Source: Albitalea sp966211955 (GTDB lineage: Bacteria > Pseudomonadota > Gammaproteobacteria > Burkholderiales > Burkholderiaceae_C). Taken from it: 64,000 nt of DNA. The stretch lies in the NCBI GenBank assembly GCA_966211955.1, contig CBIHOF010000003.1, positions 1 through 64,000 of the forward strand, in the 5' to 3' direction. Below, piece by piece: positions 16,158 through 24,439 of this stretch. The notes under the pieces are model-generated. The model made no database searches and had not been told where the DNA came from. It worked only from the letters and a program-made list of their open reading frames with translations. Made by a program: the position numbers and the translations under genes. Position 1 is the first letter of the stretch. Every line of letters begins with the position of its first letter.

Positions 16158-16661
16158 TCAGCAGCAGGAGGTCGAGGACTTGACCGGCACGCCGACCGGC
16201 TTGCCGCGTGGCGCGCTCGGGCTGCAGCAGGCGGACGATTCGCTCGGGGCTGCCATCGGTTCGACGGCCTTTGACGACAGCGAGCCGCTGCCGAACACCG
16301 GGATGTCACCCAGCGTGTGGAAGTGCTCCCAGGCCACGCCCTGCGGATCGGTGATCCAGTGCTTCTCGCTCTTGGCGTAGCAGCAGCTCGTCTCACCCTG
16401 GTCGAACAAGGCCAGGTCCGCAGACTTGGCCTGCGCTTTCAGCGCGACGAGTTCATCGGCAGTGTCGGTCTGGATGCCGAGGTGGTCGACACCAGGCGTG
16501 CCGCCACGCGTGGAGATGGCGAAGTTGATGCGCGGATCGTCGAGCATCCACTTGGCGTAGTCCGACTCGCGGCGGGTGGGCTCGGTCGCAAACATCTTCG
16601 AGTAGAAGGCGACGCTTTGCGCCAGGTCTTCGACGTGCACGTGAACGTGGAATCGCTTCAT
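16158..16661 (-). CDS. arsI: organoarsenical C-As lyase (VOC family)
   Basis: 167 residues. One VOC/glyoxalase-like repeat pair starts KRFHVHVHVEDLAQSVAFY. The expected metal ligands are present: His5, His60 and Glu112. So is the vicinal cysteine pair Cys93-Cys94 (ETSCCYAKSEKHW) that binds trivalent organoarsenicals in ArsI. The C-terminal tail is Cys-rich (SACC ... STSCC), as in many ArsI proteins. The enzyme demethylates methylarsenite to arsenite using Fe(II) and oxygen. It lies 14 nt downstream of arsR, second in the operon. Confidence 0.9.
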   Translation of the reverse strand: MKRFHVHVHVEDLAQSVAFYSKMFATEPTRRESDYAKWMLDDPRINFAISTRGGTPGVDHLGIQTDTADELVALKAQAKSADLALFDQGETSCCYAKSEKHWITDPQGVAWEHFHTLGDIPVFGSGSLSSKAVEPMAAPSESSACCSPSAPRGKPVGVPVKSSTSCC

Positions 16662-16675
16662 GGGAATCTCCTTGG

Positions 16676-16999
16676 TCAGCACTTGCAGGACGCCTGCTTC
16701 TCGCTCGCACAGGCGTCGCCCGCACAGCAATTGGCAGTGAGGTAGCCGAGCAGTTCGTTCATGTGTTCGAACGACGCGCGGTAGATGAGATAGCGGCCGT
16801 CACGCTCCTGGCTGACGAGCCCGGCGTGCATCAATTCCTTGAGGTGGAAGGACAGCGTGGTGGCGGGCACGCCGAGCGCCTCGGAGATGGCGCTGGGGGT
16901 GAGGCCGGTTTTTCCGCCCACGACGAGAAGCCTGAAGATCTGCAGGCGCAGCAACTGCGCCAGCGCGGCGAGGGATCGGACGACGTCTTGTTCTTCCAT
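16676..16999 (-). CDS. arsR: arsenite-responsive ArsR repressor
   Basis: 107 residues with the ArsR/SmtB winged helix (GVPATTLSFHLKELMHAG, QERDGRYLIYRA). The inducer site is predicted in the C-terminal tail, which holds five Cys residues (91, 92, 97, 105, 107), as in the ArsR type with C-terminal Cys95/Cys96/Cys102. It is the first gene of arsR-arsI-arsC-aqpS and is probably autoregulated through the inverted repeat that overlaps its own start codon. Confidence 0.92.
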   Translation of the reverse strand: MEEQDVVRSLAALAQLLRLQIFRLLVVGGKTGLTPSAISEALGVPATTLSFHLKELMHAGLVSQERDGRYLIYRASFEHMNELLGYLTANCCAGDACASEKQASCKC

Positions 17000-17034
17000 A
17001 GTTCAATGATATTTGAACTATAAGATTGAAGCAA
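16998..17034 (-). promoter_or_regulatory. ars promoter and ArsR operator
   Basis: ATAGTTCAA (16998-17006) and TTGAACTAT (17013-17021) form a perfect 9-bp inverted repeat with a 6-bp spacer, the usual TTCAA/TTGAA ArsR site. A -10-like TATCAT (minus strand, 17011-17006) and a -35-like TTGCTT (17034-17029) are spaced 17 bp, so the operator covers the -10 and the arsR start codon. No Shine-Dalgarno precedes the ATG, so the arsR mRNA may be leaderless. Confidence 0.75.
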
Positions 17035-17070
17035 GCGCGGTCAGTAGATGACCGCGCCGCGGGAGACGCC

Positions 17071-18528
17071 TCAGTTCTTCGTGTACGCCCGCACCCAGTC
17101 GATCTGCAGCGCCTGCGGGAAGGCGGTGTCGTCGATGCCGTGCCGCCCCGCCCACGACCCGCCGATGGCCAGGTTGAGCAGGATGTGCGCCGGCCCCGCG
17201 AGCGTGCCGTCGGCATAGTTCCACTGGTAGGTGCGGGTGTAGATCTTCAGCCCGTCCACGTACACCGTCACCGTGGTCGGGTCCCACTGCGCGCCGACGG
17301 TGTGCCAGCCTTCGTTGAAGTTGAACGGTGCGACGTAGTCGGCCCAGCCGGTGTTGAACGCGGCGTCGGCGTACATCAAGGTGGACGTGGTGCCCGACTG
17401 CGCGACGACGTTGGAGTGCAGCATGTTGAGCTTGTCCTCGACGCCGTTGTTCACGAACTCGAAGATGTCGATCTCGGGCGGCCAGGCAAGGCGACCTTCG
17501 GCACTCACGTCGGAATTGAGCCAGAAGGCCGGCCACACACCAATGCCGCCGGGCATCTTCACGCGGGCCTCGTAGTAGCCGTAGCGCGAGGTCCAGTCGG
17601 AGCGGATCATCCCGGACTCGTAGTTGATGCCGTCCGGGTCGGTGCTGGACACCTTGCGCGCGACCAGGCTCAACACGCCGTTGGCGACGACGTGGTTGTC
17701 GTTGTCGCGATAGCGCTGCTTCTCGTCGTTGAGCCTGTCTTGCGTGCCGCCGGCGTAGATGAAGCGGGTCATCCACTTCGCTCGGTTGAGCGTGGTGCCG
17801 TTGAACTCGTCGTTGAAGGCGAGCGTGTAGCCGGGTGGCACGTACGAGCCCACGTTCGAGGCGATGTACTCCGTCTGCGGAATGGCCGAGCGCATCTTCA
17901 TCGACACGCCGTCCACGATGGCGCGCGCGCCGTTGGTGGTGACGACGAAGTCCGCCATGGCCGCATAGGTAGGCGCGGTGAACTCGATGGTGTAGTTCTG
18001 GTAGGTGCTGGACGCGACCGTCGCCGCGTAGCTGCGGATCACCTCCGAGTAAGCAGGCTTGCGAAAGCGGATGTTCAGCTGCGAGGTGCCGGTGCTGCGG
18101 TCGTTGCGCGCCCGCACGAAGAGTGTGTAGGACTTGCCCGGCTGCAGAGCGGTCGGCGCGAAGGTCTGCGTCGCCTTCCAGCCGACGTTCAGCGCCTGGC
18201 CGCCCTTGCGCAATTCGCTGGGCACAAGCGCCGCGTCGGTGACGGTCCAGCTGGTGAGGCCGTTGGCGAACAGGCCGTTCTGGATCAGCTCGTCGGGCAG
18301 CACGGTGTAGCCGGCGGCGCGTGCTGTCGTTCCCGTCGTGAAACTGGGGGTACTTGGGGCGGCACTCGGTGCGGCGCTCGTCGCCGTTGTCGACGCCGAC
18401 GTCATGGACTCGGCACTCACGTTCGCGTCGCTCGAGGCATCGGAGCCGCCGCCGCATGCTGCCAACAAGAGTGACCCGGCCACGGCGGAGCCGACCATGG
18501 CCACGCGGGCCGCACGGAAGTGTTGCAT
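17071..18528 (-). CDS. GH16 family beta-glucanase-like lipoprotein
   Basis: 485 residues. A lipoprotein signal (LLLAAC, Cys near 22) is followed by a Ser/Thr/Ala-rich linker. An N-terminal carbohydrate-binding-like beta-sandwich comes next (about 80-225, LPDELIQNGLFANGLTSW). The GH16 catalytic domain (about 235-485) contains the diagnostic PPEIDIFEF, with the two Glu residues as nucleophile and acid/base. Family members hydrolyse beta-1,3- or mixed-linked glucans. An AGGACA site precedes the ATG at 18528. It is monocistronic. The 285 bp between it and the next gene hold nothing I recognise. Confidence 0.88.
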   Translation of the reverse strand: MQHFRAARVAMVGSAVAGSLLLAACGGGSDASSDANVSAESMTSASTTATSAAPSAAPSTPSFTTGTTARAAGYTVLPDELIQNGLFANGLTSWTVTDAALVPSELRKGGQALNVGWKATQTFAPTALQPGKSYTLFVRARNDRSTGTSQLNIRFRKPAYSEVIRSYAATVASSTYQNYTIEFTAPTYAAMADFVVTTNGARAIVDGVSMKMRSAIPQTEYIASNVGSYVPPGYTLAFNDEFNGTTLNRAKWMTRFIYAGGTQDRLNDEKQRYRDNDNHVVANGVLSLVARKVSSTDPDGINYESGMIRSDWTSRYGYYEARVKMPGGIGVWPAFWLNSDVSAEGRLAWPPEIDIFEFVNNGVEDKLNMLHSNVVAQSGTTSTLMYADAAFNTGWADYVAPFNFNEGWHTVGAQWDPTTVTVYVDGLKIYTRTYQWNYADGTLAGPAHILLNLAIGGSWAGRHGIDDTAFPQALQIDWVRAYTKN

Positions 18529-18813
18529 CGTCTGTCCTGAAGTGAATGGACGGCCATCCACGCACGCCGTTGTGCGTTGGGCGTGCTCGACGCCGCGTTA
18601 GTGCGGCGCGACTTCGATGCAACCGGCACCGCGAGACGATGCGGTGGCGAGCACTGTGGCTCGCCGATCGGTTCTTGTTCGAGACGCTGGAAGACCTGTC
18701 AGTGTCTTCGGCGTGTTCCGTGCTCGCTTGACCGATGAAGCGTAAGCGAACCTAACAAGGGCTAACGAATTGCGTCGGGTGTCTCATGCGAGAGGCAGTC
18801 GCCAACGGCCCGC

Positions 18814-19593
18814 CTACTGTGCGGTCCACGCTCCGTCGATGGTCCACGCCGCGCCGCGCACCTGTGCCGCCGCGTCGCTGCACAGGAACACCGTCATCGC
18901 GCCGACTTGCGAGGGTTCGACGAACTGCTCCGATGGCTGCTTCTCACGCAGCAGCAACGCTTGCGCCGCCTGCGGCGAGACACCTGCGTCCACCGCGCGT
19001 GCATCAACCTGCTTCTGCACCAGCGGCGTCAACACCCAGCCGGGGCAGATTGCGTTGCAGGTGACGCCAGTGGCCGCCGTCTCCAGCGCGACCGACTTGG
19101 TGAAACCGACCACGCCGTGCTTGGCGGCCACGTAAGCAGACTTGCCCGCGCTGCCCACGAGCCCGTGCACGGATGCGATGTTGACGATGCGGCCCCATCC
19201 GCGTTGCTTCATGCCGGGCAACGCATGGCGCGTCGCATGAAACACCGACGACAGGTTGATCGCGATGATGCGGTCCCACTGTGCGGGGTCGAAGTCTTCG
19301 ACCGGCGACACATGCTGGATGCCGGCGTTATTGACGAGGATGTCGAGCGCACCGAAGCGCCGCTGCGCAAAGCCGATCAGGTCGCCGATGGCGTCCGGGT
19401 CGCTCATGTCGGCGGGGTGGTGCTCGACCTGCGTCTCGGTGAAGCCGGCGGCGCGCACCTGCGCGATCGCCGCCTCCACATCACCGAAACCATTGAGCAC
19501 GAGCTTGGTGCCTTCGCCCGCGAGCGATTTGGCGATCGCCAGGCCGATGCCGCTCGTCGAGCCGGTGACGAGCGCGGTTTTTCCATTCAGCAT
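18814..19593 (-). CDS. hbdH: 3-hydroxybutyrate dehydrogenase (SDR family)
   Basis: 259 residues. The Rossmann motif TGSTSGIG, NNAGIQ and the catalytic Ser/Tyr/Lys set in SVHGLVGSAGKSAYVAAKHG identify a classical SDR. The substrate-specific segment GWVLTPLVQKQVDARA and the length match 3-hydroxybutyrate dehydrogenases, which oxidise (R)-3-hydroxybutyrate to acetoacetate with NAD. The start at 19593 has GGAG ten bases upstream inside the end of the regulator gene. It is the last gene of the sigma-54-controlled transport operon, 7 nt after the activator gene. Confidence 0.88.
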   Translation of the reverse strand: MLNGKTALVTGSTSGIGLAIAKSLAGEGTKLVLNGFGDVEAAIAQVRAAGFTETQVEHHPADMSDPDAIGDLIGFAQRRFGALDILVNNAGIQHVSPVEDFDPAQWDRIIAINLSSVFHATRHALPGMKQRGWGRIVNIASVHGLVGSAGKSAYVAAKHGVVGFTKSVALETAATGVTCNAICPGWVLTPLVQKQVDARAVDAGVSPQAAQALLLREKQPSEQFVEPSQVGAMTVFLCSDAAAQVRGAAWTIDGAWTAQ

Positions 19594-19600
19594 CTTTCGT

Positions 19601-21160
19601 CTACTCCTTGGTTGGTTGGAGGCTGTCGCGCCAGCGGCCGATGCGGTGCGTCGCCATCTTTCGATAGAGCGTCGCACGGCCCATGCCCAATCGCTTGGCG
19701 GCTGCGGCCACCGTCGGGCTTTCAGTCAGCGCGCGCTCGATGAGCTGGCGTTCGTACTGGTTCATGGCCTGCGAGTGCGCCTCCGGCAAGCTGTGCGGCA
19801 CCGGCTCGTGCACCGGTACGTCTTCAAGCGAGGGGCGCGCGAAGGCGCTGCCCACCAGCAGCGACGACTGCAGCGCGGCTTGCACGCCGGCCACGGTGAG
19901 CACCGACGAATCGGACAGCACGATGGTGCGCTCGAGCACGTTGCGAAGTTCGCGGATGTTGCCCGGCCAGCGCTGGCGCGCCAGCAGCGCCAGGGCGTCG
20001 GCATGCAACTCGTAGGCCTCGCCGGGGCGCGTCTCGGCGAAGCCTTCGAGCAGCGCCTCGCAAATCAGTTCGAGATCGTCGAGACGCTCGCGCAAGGGCG
20101 GCACGGCCAGCGACAGCACGTCCAGCCGGTAGTAGAGGTCGGCGCGGAATTCGCCGTTCTTCACGAGCTCGAGCAGCTTGCGCGAGGTGGCCGCGATGAT
20201 GCGCACGTCGGCCCGCACCACCTCGTTGGAGCCGAGCGGCTCGAACTCCTTTTCCTGCAGCACGCGCAGCAGCTTGGACTGCACCGGCAGCGGCATGTCG
20301 CCGATCTCGTCGAGGAAGAGCGTGCCGCCGTTGGCGACCTGGATCTTGCCTTGGCGGTCGCGCTTGTCGGCGCCGGTGTAGGCACCGGGTGCGACGCCGA
20401 AGAGCTCGGCCTCGATCAAGGAATCAGGAATGGCCGCCATGCTCAGCGACACGAAAGGCCGGTGCGCCCGCGGCGATGCGCCATGGATGGCGTGCGCAAG
20501 CAACTCCTTGCCGGTGCCTGTCTCGCCCAGCAGCAGCACCGGCGAATGCGTGGCGGCCGCGCGCCGCGCGCGCCGCTTGAGCTCGATGGTGCTGGCCGAT
20601 ACGCCGACAAAATTGCTGAAGTTGTACTTGGCCTGTCGCGTTGCAGGCCGTGCCTTGCGCGCCTGCGCAAGTTCTTCCTGCATGCCGAGGAAGCGCGACA
20701 CCAGTGGCGCGAGCGTCGTCCACTCCTCGAAGAGGGCGAAGCCCACCGCGCCGACCACTTCGCCGTCTTCGTTCTTGAGCGGCATGCGCGTGACGACGAT
20801 GGGCTTGGGTGCAACGTCAAGGATGTCCAGGAGGATGGGCTGGCCGCTCGTCACCACCTCGCGCATGCGGCTGGCAGGGATCACGTCTTCCACCCGCCGG
20901 CCGAGCGCATTGCGCGGGTTGTCGATGCCGAAGCGGCGCGCATGCTTCTCGCTGATCCACACGATGCGTGCGTCGCGGTCGACGATGAGGGTGCCTTCGC
21001 TCGCACGCTCGAAGGCCTTGAACACGGACTGCATGGCCGAGCCGCGCAGGGCCGCGAAATCGCCCAGGTTGGCCACCTCGGGGGCGGCCCAGATGGCGTC
21101 GCCGGTCTCGCGCTCTGTCTCGTTCTCCTCGACTGCCATGGGAACCTCGACTGCGTCCAT
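19601..21160 (-). CDS. sigma-54-dependent activator with PAS sensor domain
   Basis: 519 residues. A PAS domain (about 45-145, EGTLIVDRDARIVWISE) is followed by an AAA+ central domain. That domain has Walker A GETGTGKE (212-219), a GAFTGA-loop variant GAYTGA (259-264) and Walker B GTLFLDEIGD, followed by a Fis-type HTH (about 470-510, TVAAAAKRLGMGRATLYRK). No receiver domain is present, so it likely senses a ligand or redox state directly. The gene lies inside the liv-hbdH operon. The palindromes and sigma-54 promoter in front of the operon are its probable targets. Confidence 0.9.
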   Translation of the reverse strand: MDAVEVPMAVEENETERETGDAIWAAPEVANLGDFAALRGSAMQSVFKAFERASEGTLIVDRDARIVWISEKHARRFGIDNPRNALGRRVEDVIPASRMREVVTSGQPILLDILDVAPKPIVVTRMPLKNEDGEVVGAVGFALFEEWTTLAPLVSRFLGMQEELAQARKARPATRQAKYNFSNFVGVSASTIELKRRARRAAATHSPVLLLGETGTGKELLAHAIHGASPRAHRPFVSLSMAAIPDSLIEAELFGVAPGAYTGADKRDRQGKIQVANGGTLFLDEIGDMPLPVQSKLLRVLQEKEFEPLGSNEVVRADVRIIAATSRKLLELVKNGEFRADLYYRLDVLSLAVPPLRERLDDLELICEALLEGFAETRPGEAYELHADALALLARQRWPGNIRELRNVLERTIVLSDSSVLTVAGVQAALQSSLLVGSAFARPSLEDVPVHEPVPHSLPEAHSQAMNQYERQLIERALTESPTVAAAAKRLGMGRATLYRKMATHRIGRWRDSLQPTKE

Positions 21161-21173
21161 GATGAACCTGCCC

Positions 21174-22151
21174 TCAGGCCACCGTGCGCGACGGCAAGCG
21201 GTGGATGATCTCGCCCATGATCCCGCGCCGGAAGGCGAGCACGCAGATCACGAAGATGGCGCCGGTGAAGGTGCTGACCGATTCGCCCATCGCGTTGAAG
21301 ATGTCCCACCCCGTGAGGTGCGCGAGGAAGCTGCCGATGTCGCCCAGCTTGTTTTCCAGCGTGACGATGAGCACGGCACCCACCACCGGCCCGATGAGCG
21401 TGCCGAGGCCTCCCACAAGCGTCATGAGGATGACGAGACCCGACATCGACCAGTGCACGTCGGTGAGCGTCTCGAAACCCATCACCAGCACCTTGAGCGA
21501 GCCTGCCAGGCCCGCCAGCGCCGCCGACAGCACGAAGGCCAGCAGCTTGAAGCGGTGCGTGTCGTAGCCGAGCGAGATGGCGCGCGGCTCGCTCTCGCGG
21601 ATGGCGCGCAGGATCTGCCCGAACGGTGAGTTGACGATGCGCACGATGAGCGCGAAGGCCGCGGCCACGATGCCCAGCACCACGTAATACAGCACGCGGT
21701 CGTCGGCCAGGCTGAGCACGCCCAGCAGCTTGCCGCGCGGCACGCCCTGCAGCCCGTCCTCGCCGCCGGTGAGCGGCGATTGCAGGCAGAAGAAGAACAG
21801 CATCTGCGCCAGCGCCAGCGTGATCATCGAGAAGTAGATGCCTTCACGGCGGATGGCGAGCAGGCCCATGCCCCAGCCGAGCAAGGCGCCCACGGCCGTG
21901 CCGGCCAGCAAGGCGATCTCGGGCGACACGCCCCAGGTCTTGAGCGCATGGCCGCAGACGTAGCCCGCGCCGCCGAAGAAGGCCGCATGGCCGAAGGACA
22001 GGAGGCCGGTGAAGCCGATGAGCAGGTTGAAGGCACAGGCGAAGAGCGCGAAGCACATGAGCTTCAGCACGAACACCGGGTAGGCGCCCAGGAAGGGCGC
22101 GGCGCACAGGCCGACGAACAGCAGGCCGTAGAGGAGTTTGTCGTTACGCAT
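21174..22151 (-). CDS. livM: branched-chain-type ABC transporter permease (LivM family)
   Basis: 325 residues with about ten hydrophobic segments and LivM landmarks: FNLLIGFTGLLSFGHAAFFG near the N-terminus, SPFGQILRAIRESEPRAISLGYDTHRFKLLAF, and LVILMTLVGGLGTLIGPVVGA. It pairs with LivH to form the membrane pore. An AAGGAA site precedes the ATG. It lies 24 nt after livH and 13 nt before the sigma-54 activator gene. The substrate is not fixed by the family, which transports many amino acids, amides and short acids. Confidence 0.9.
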   Translation of the reverse strand: MRNDKLLYGLLFVGLCAAPFLGAYPVFVLKLMCFALFACAFNLLIGFTGLLSFGHAAFFGGAGYVCGHALKTWGVSPEIALLAGTAVGALLGWGMGLLAIRREGIYFSMITLALAQMLFFFCLQSPLTGGEDGLQGVPRGKLLGVLSLADDRVLYYVVLGIVAAAFALIVRIVNSPFGQILRAIRESEPRAISLGYDTHRFKLLAFVLSAALAGLAGSLKVLVMGFETLTDVHWSMSGLVILMTLVGGLGTLIGPVVGAVLIVTLENKLGDIGSFLAHLTGWDIFNAMGESVSTFTGAIFVICVLAFRRGIMGEIIHRLPSRTVA

Positions 22152-22175
22152 CGAGCGCTTTCCTTGGAGCCGAGG

Positions 22176-23069
22176 TCAACGTGCCTTGCCGAACAGGCCG
22201 GCCGGACGGATCAGCAGCACGATCACCATGATGAGGAACACCGCGGTGGTCGAGGCTTCGGGGTAGAAGACCTTGGTGAGTCCTTCGATCACGCCGAGCG
22301 CGAGGCCGGTGACGATGGACCCCATGATCGAGCCCATACCGCCGATCACCACCACCGCGAAGACCACGATGATGAGGTTCTGGCCCATGAGCGGCGATAC
22401 CTGCGTGACGGGAGCAGCCAGCACGCCGGCGAAGGCCGCGAGCGCCACGCCGAAGCCATAGGTGAGCGTGACCATCAGCGGCACGTTCACGCCGAAGGCT
22501 TCGACGAGCTTGGGGTTCTCGGTGCCCGCGCGCAGGTAGGCGCCGAGCTTGGTGCGCTCGATGACGTACCAGGTCGCGAAGCAAACCGTGAGAGACGCCA
22601 CCACCACGAAGGCGCGGTAGATGGGCAGTGTCATGAAGCCGAGGTCCATGCCGCCCATCAACTGTTCGGGCGGCGAGTACGGCAGGCCGGACACGCCGAA
22701 CTTCGCGCGGAACACGCCCTCGATCACGAGCGTGATGCCCAGCGTGAGCAGCAAGCCATACAGGTGGTCGAGCTTGTAGATCCACTGCAGCATGGTCCGC
22801 TCGATGATCACGCCGAGCACGCCCACGGTGAGCGGCGACAGCACCAGCATCCACCAGTAGTTCAGCCCCAGCGCGTCAAGGCCGAACCAGGCGAGCAAGG
22901 CGCCCAGCATGAACAGCGCGCCATGCGCGAAGTTGATGACGTTGAGCAGGCCGAAGATGACCGCGAGGCCGAGGCTCAGCACCGCGTAGAAAGAGCCGTT
23001 GACGAGACCCAGCAGGAGCTGGCTCAGCATGGCTGGGAGGGGGACGCCGAAGATTTCCATGGGTTCCAT
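22176..23069 (-). CDS. livH: branched-chain-type ABC transporter permease (LivH family)
   Basis: 297 residues with the LivH pattern LLLGLVNGSFYAVLSLGLAVIFGLLNVINFAHGALFMLGA, RTKLGAYLRAGTENPKLVEAFGVNV and VVIGGMGSIMGSIVTGLALGVIE. It is the partner of LivM. The start is either ATG at 23069 or ATG at 23060; neither has a clear ribosome site. A strong hairpin lies in the 67-bp gap between the upstream binding-protein gene and this start. Confidence 0.9.
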   Translation of the reverse strand: MEPMEIFGVPLPAMLSQLLLGLVNGSFYAVLSLGLAVIFGLLNVINFAHGALFMLGALLAWFGLDALGLNYWWMLVLSPLTVGVLGVIIERTMLQWIYKLDHLYGLLLTLGITLVIEGVFRAKFGVSGLPYSPPEQLMGGMDLGFMTLPIYRAFVVVASLTVCFATWYVIERTKLGAYLRAGTENPKLVEAFGVNVPLMVTLTYGFGVALAAFAGVLAAPVTQVSPLMGQNLIIVVFAVVVIGGMGSIMGSIVTGLALGVIEGLTKVFYPEASTTAVFLIMVIVLLIRPAGLFGKAR

Positions 23070-23087
23070 CGAGACGGTGTAGGCAGG

Positions 23088-23117
23088 CCGTCATGCCGGC
23101 CAATGCCGGCATGACGG
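23088..23117. repeat. 13-bp perfect hairpin between the binding-protein and permease genes
   Basis: CCGTCATGCCGGC (23088-23100) and its exact inverse (23105-23117) enclose a 4-nt loop. It falls between two genes of one operon, just after the binding-protein stop. Such structures commonly protect the upstream mRNA and raise binding-protein over permease levels. The sequence resembles dispersed TCATGCCGGC repeats. Confidence 0.7.
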
Positions 23118-23136
23118 TCATTCGACGAAGGCTCGA

Positions 23137-24342
23137 TCAGCTCTTCATCGCCGGGCACTTCGAATCCGCCGGCGAGGCGAACGCCTGCTCGCCCGGCACG
23201 GTCGTGAGCACCTTCACCAGGTCCCACTCGCCCTTCGACTCGCTCGGTGCCTTGGCCTGCATGAGGAACATGTCATGCACGTAGCGGCCGTCCTTGCGGA
23301 TCGTGCCCTTGGCATAGAAGTCGTTGAGCGGCGTCTTCTTGAGCTGCGCCATCACCTTGTCGGAGTCGTCCGTGCCCGCGGCTTTCACCGCGTTCAGGTA
23401 CGCGGTGGTGGCCGAGTAATCGGCAGCCTGCAGGCTGGACGGCATCTTCTTGGTCTTCTCGTAGAAGCGATGCGCGAACTTGCGGGTGGCCTCGTTCTGG
23501 TCCCAGTACCAGCTGTCGGTCATCAGGAGGCCCGCGGTGTTCTGCAGGCCCAGGCTGTGGATGTCGTTCAGGAACACCAGCATGCCGGCCATCTTCATGG
23601 TCTTGGTGATGCCGAATTCGCGCGCCGCCTTCACCGCATTGACGAAGTCGCCGCCGGCGTTGGCGAGACCCAGGATCTGCGCCTTCGACGCTTGCGCCTG
23701 CAGCAGGAAGGACGAGAAGTCCGATGCATTCAGCGGATGGCGCACAGCACCCACGACCGTGCCGCCCTTGGCCTTGATGACGGCGGTGGTGTCACCTTCG
23801 AGCGAATGGCCGAAGGCGTAGTCCGCCGTGAGGAAGAACCAGCTCTTGCCACCCTGGTCGAGGATGGCCGAGCCCGTCACCTTGGACAGGGCGATCGTGT
23901 CGTAGGCGTAGTGCACGGTATAGGGCGAGCAGTCTTCGTTCGTCAGGCGGGCGGAGCCTGCGCCGACGTTGAAGTAGACCTTCTTCTTGTCCTTCGCGAT
24001 GCCGGCCACCGCGAGCGCGGTGCCCGAGTTCGTGCCGCCGAGGATGAAGTCCACGCCGCCCTGGTCGAACCATTCGCGCGCCTTCGAGGCCGCGATGTCC
24101 GCCTTGTTCTGGTGATCGGCCGACACGAGCTCGATGGGCTTGCCCAGCACCTTGCCGCCGAAGTCGTCGATGGCCATGCGCACGGCTTCCGCGCCGTTCT
24201 TGCCGTCGATGTCCGCGTACAGGCTGGACATGTCGGTGATGAAGCCGATCTTCACGGCGTCGCCGGAAACCTGGGCTTGCGCGCTGCCGATCATGGCCAT
24301 GGTTGCCGCGGCGATCGCGGCCAGTTTCATTGCTTGTCTCAT
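23137..24342 (-). CDS. ABC transporter substrate-binding protein (LivK-like, first of two)
   Basis: 401 residues. A signal peptide (MRQAMKLAAIAAATMAMIGSAQA) is followed by a type I periplasmic binding fold: VKIGFITDMSSLYADIDGKNGAEAVRMAI, FILGGTNSGTALAVAGIA and LTADYAFGHSLE. The start at 24342 is supported by AGGAG nine bases upstream. A start nine codons further upstream is possible. The gene sits between livF and livH. A second binding protein heads the operon, so the transporter may accept two ligands. Candidates include small carboxylates, given hbdH in the same operon (inference). Confidence 0.88.
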   Translation of the reverse strand: MRQAMKLAAIAAATMAMIGSAQAQVSGDAVKIGFITDMSSLYADIDGKNGAEAVRMAIDDFGGKVLGKPIELVSADHQNKADIAASKAREWFDQGGVDFILGGTNSGTALAVAGIAKDKKKVYFNVGAGSARLTNEDCSPYTVHYAYDTIALSKVTGSAILDQGGKSWFFLTADYAFGHSLEGDTTAVIKAKGGTVVGAVRHPLNASDFSSFLLQAQASKAQILGLANAGGDFVNAVKAAREFGITKTMKMAGMLVFLNDIHSLGLQNTAGLLMTDSWYWDQNEATRKFAHRFYEKTKKMPSSLQAADYSATTAYLNAVKAAGTDDSDKVMAQLKKTPLNDFYAKGTIRKDGRYVHDMFLMQAKAPSESKGEWDLVKVLTTVPGEQAFASPADSKCPAMKS

Positions 24343-24386
24343 CGCATTCACTCCTGGTTGGAAAGTCATGTCTTCTTCGAAAATTC

Positions 24387-24426
24387 ACTCCCTCGCCCCC
24401 CTGGGGAGAGGGCTGGGGTGAGGGGC
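24387..24426. repeat. REP-like intergenic repeat copy
   Basis: CTCCCTCGCCCCCCTGGGGA followed by GAGGGCTGGGGTGAGGGG matches the repeat pair at 6255-6369. It lies in the 97-bp gap between livF and the binding-protein gene and can form a GC-rich hairpin. Confidence 0.7.
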
Positions 24427-24439
24427 GTGGGCGGTGGCG

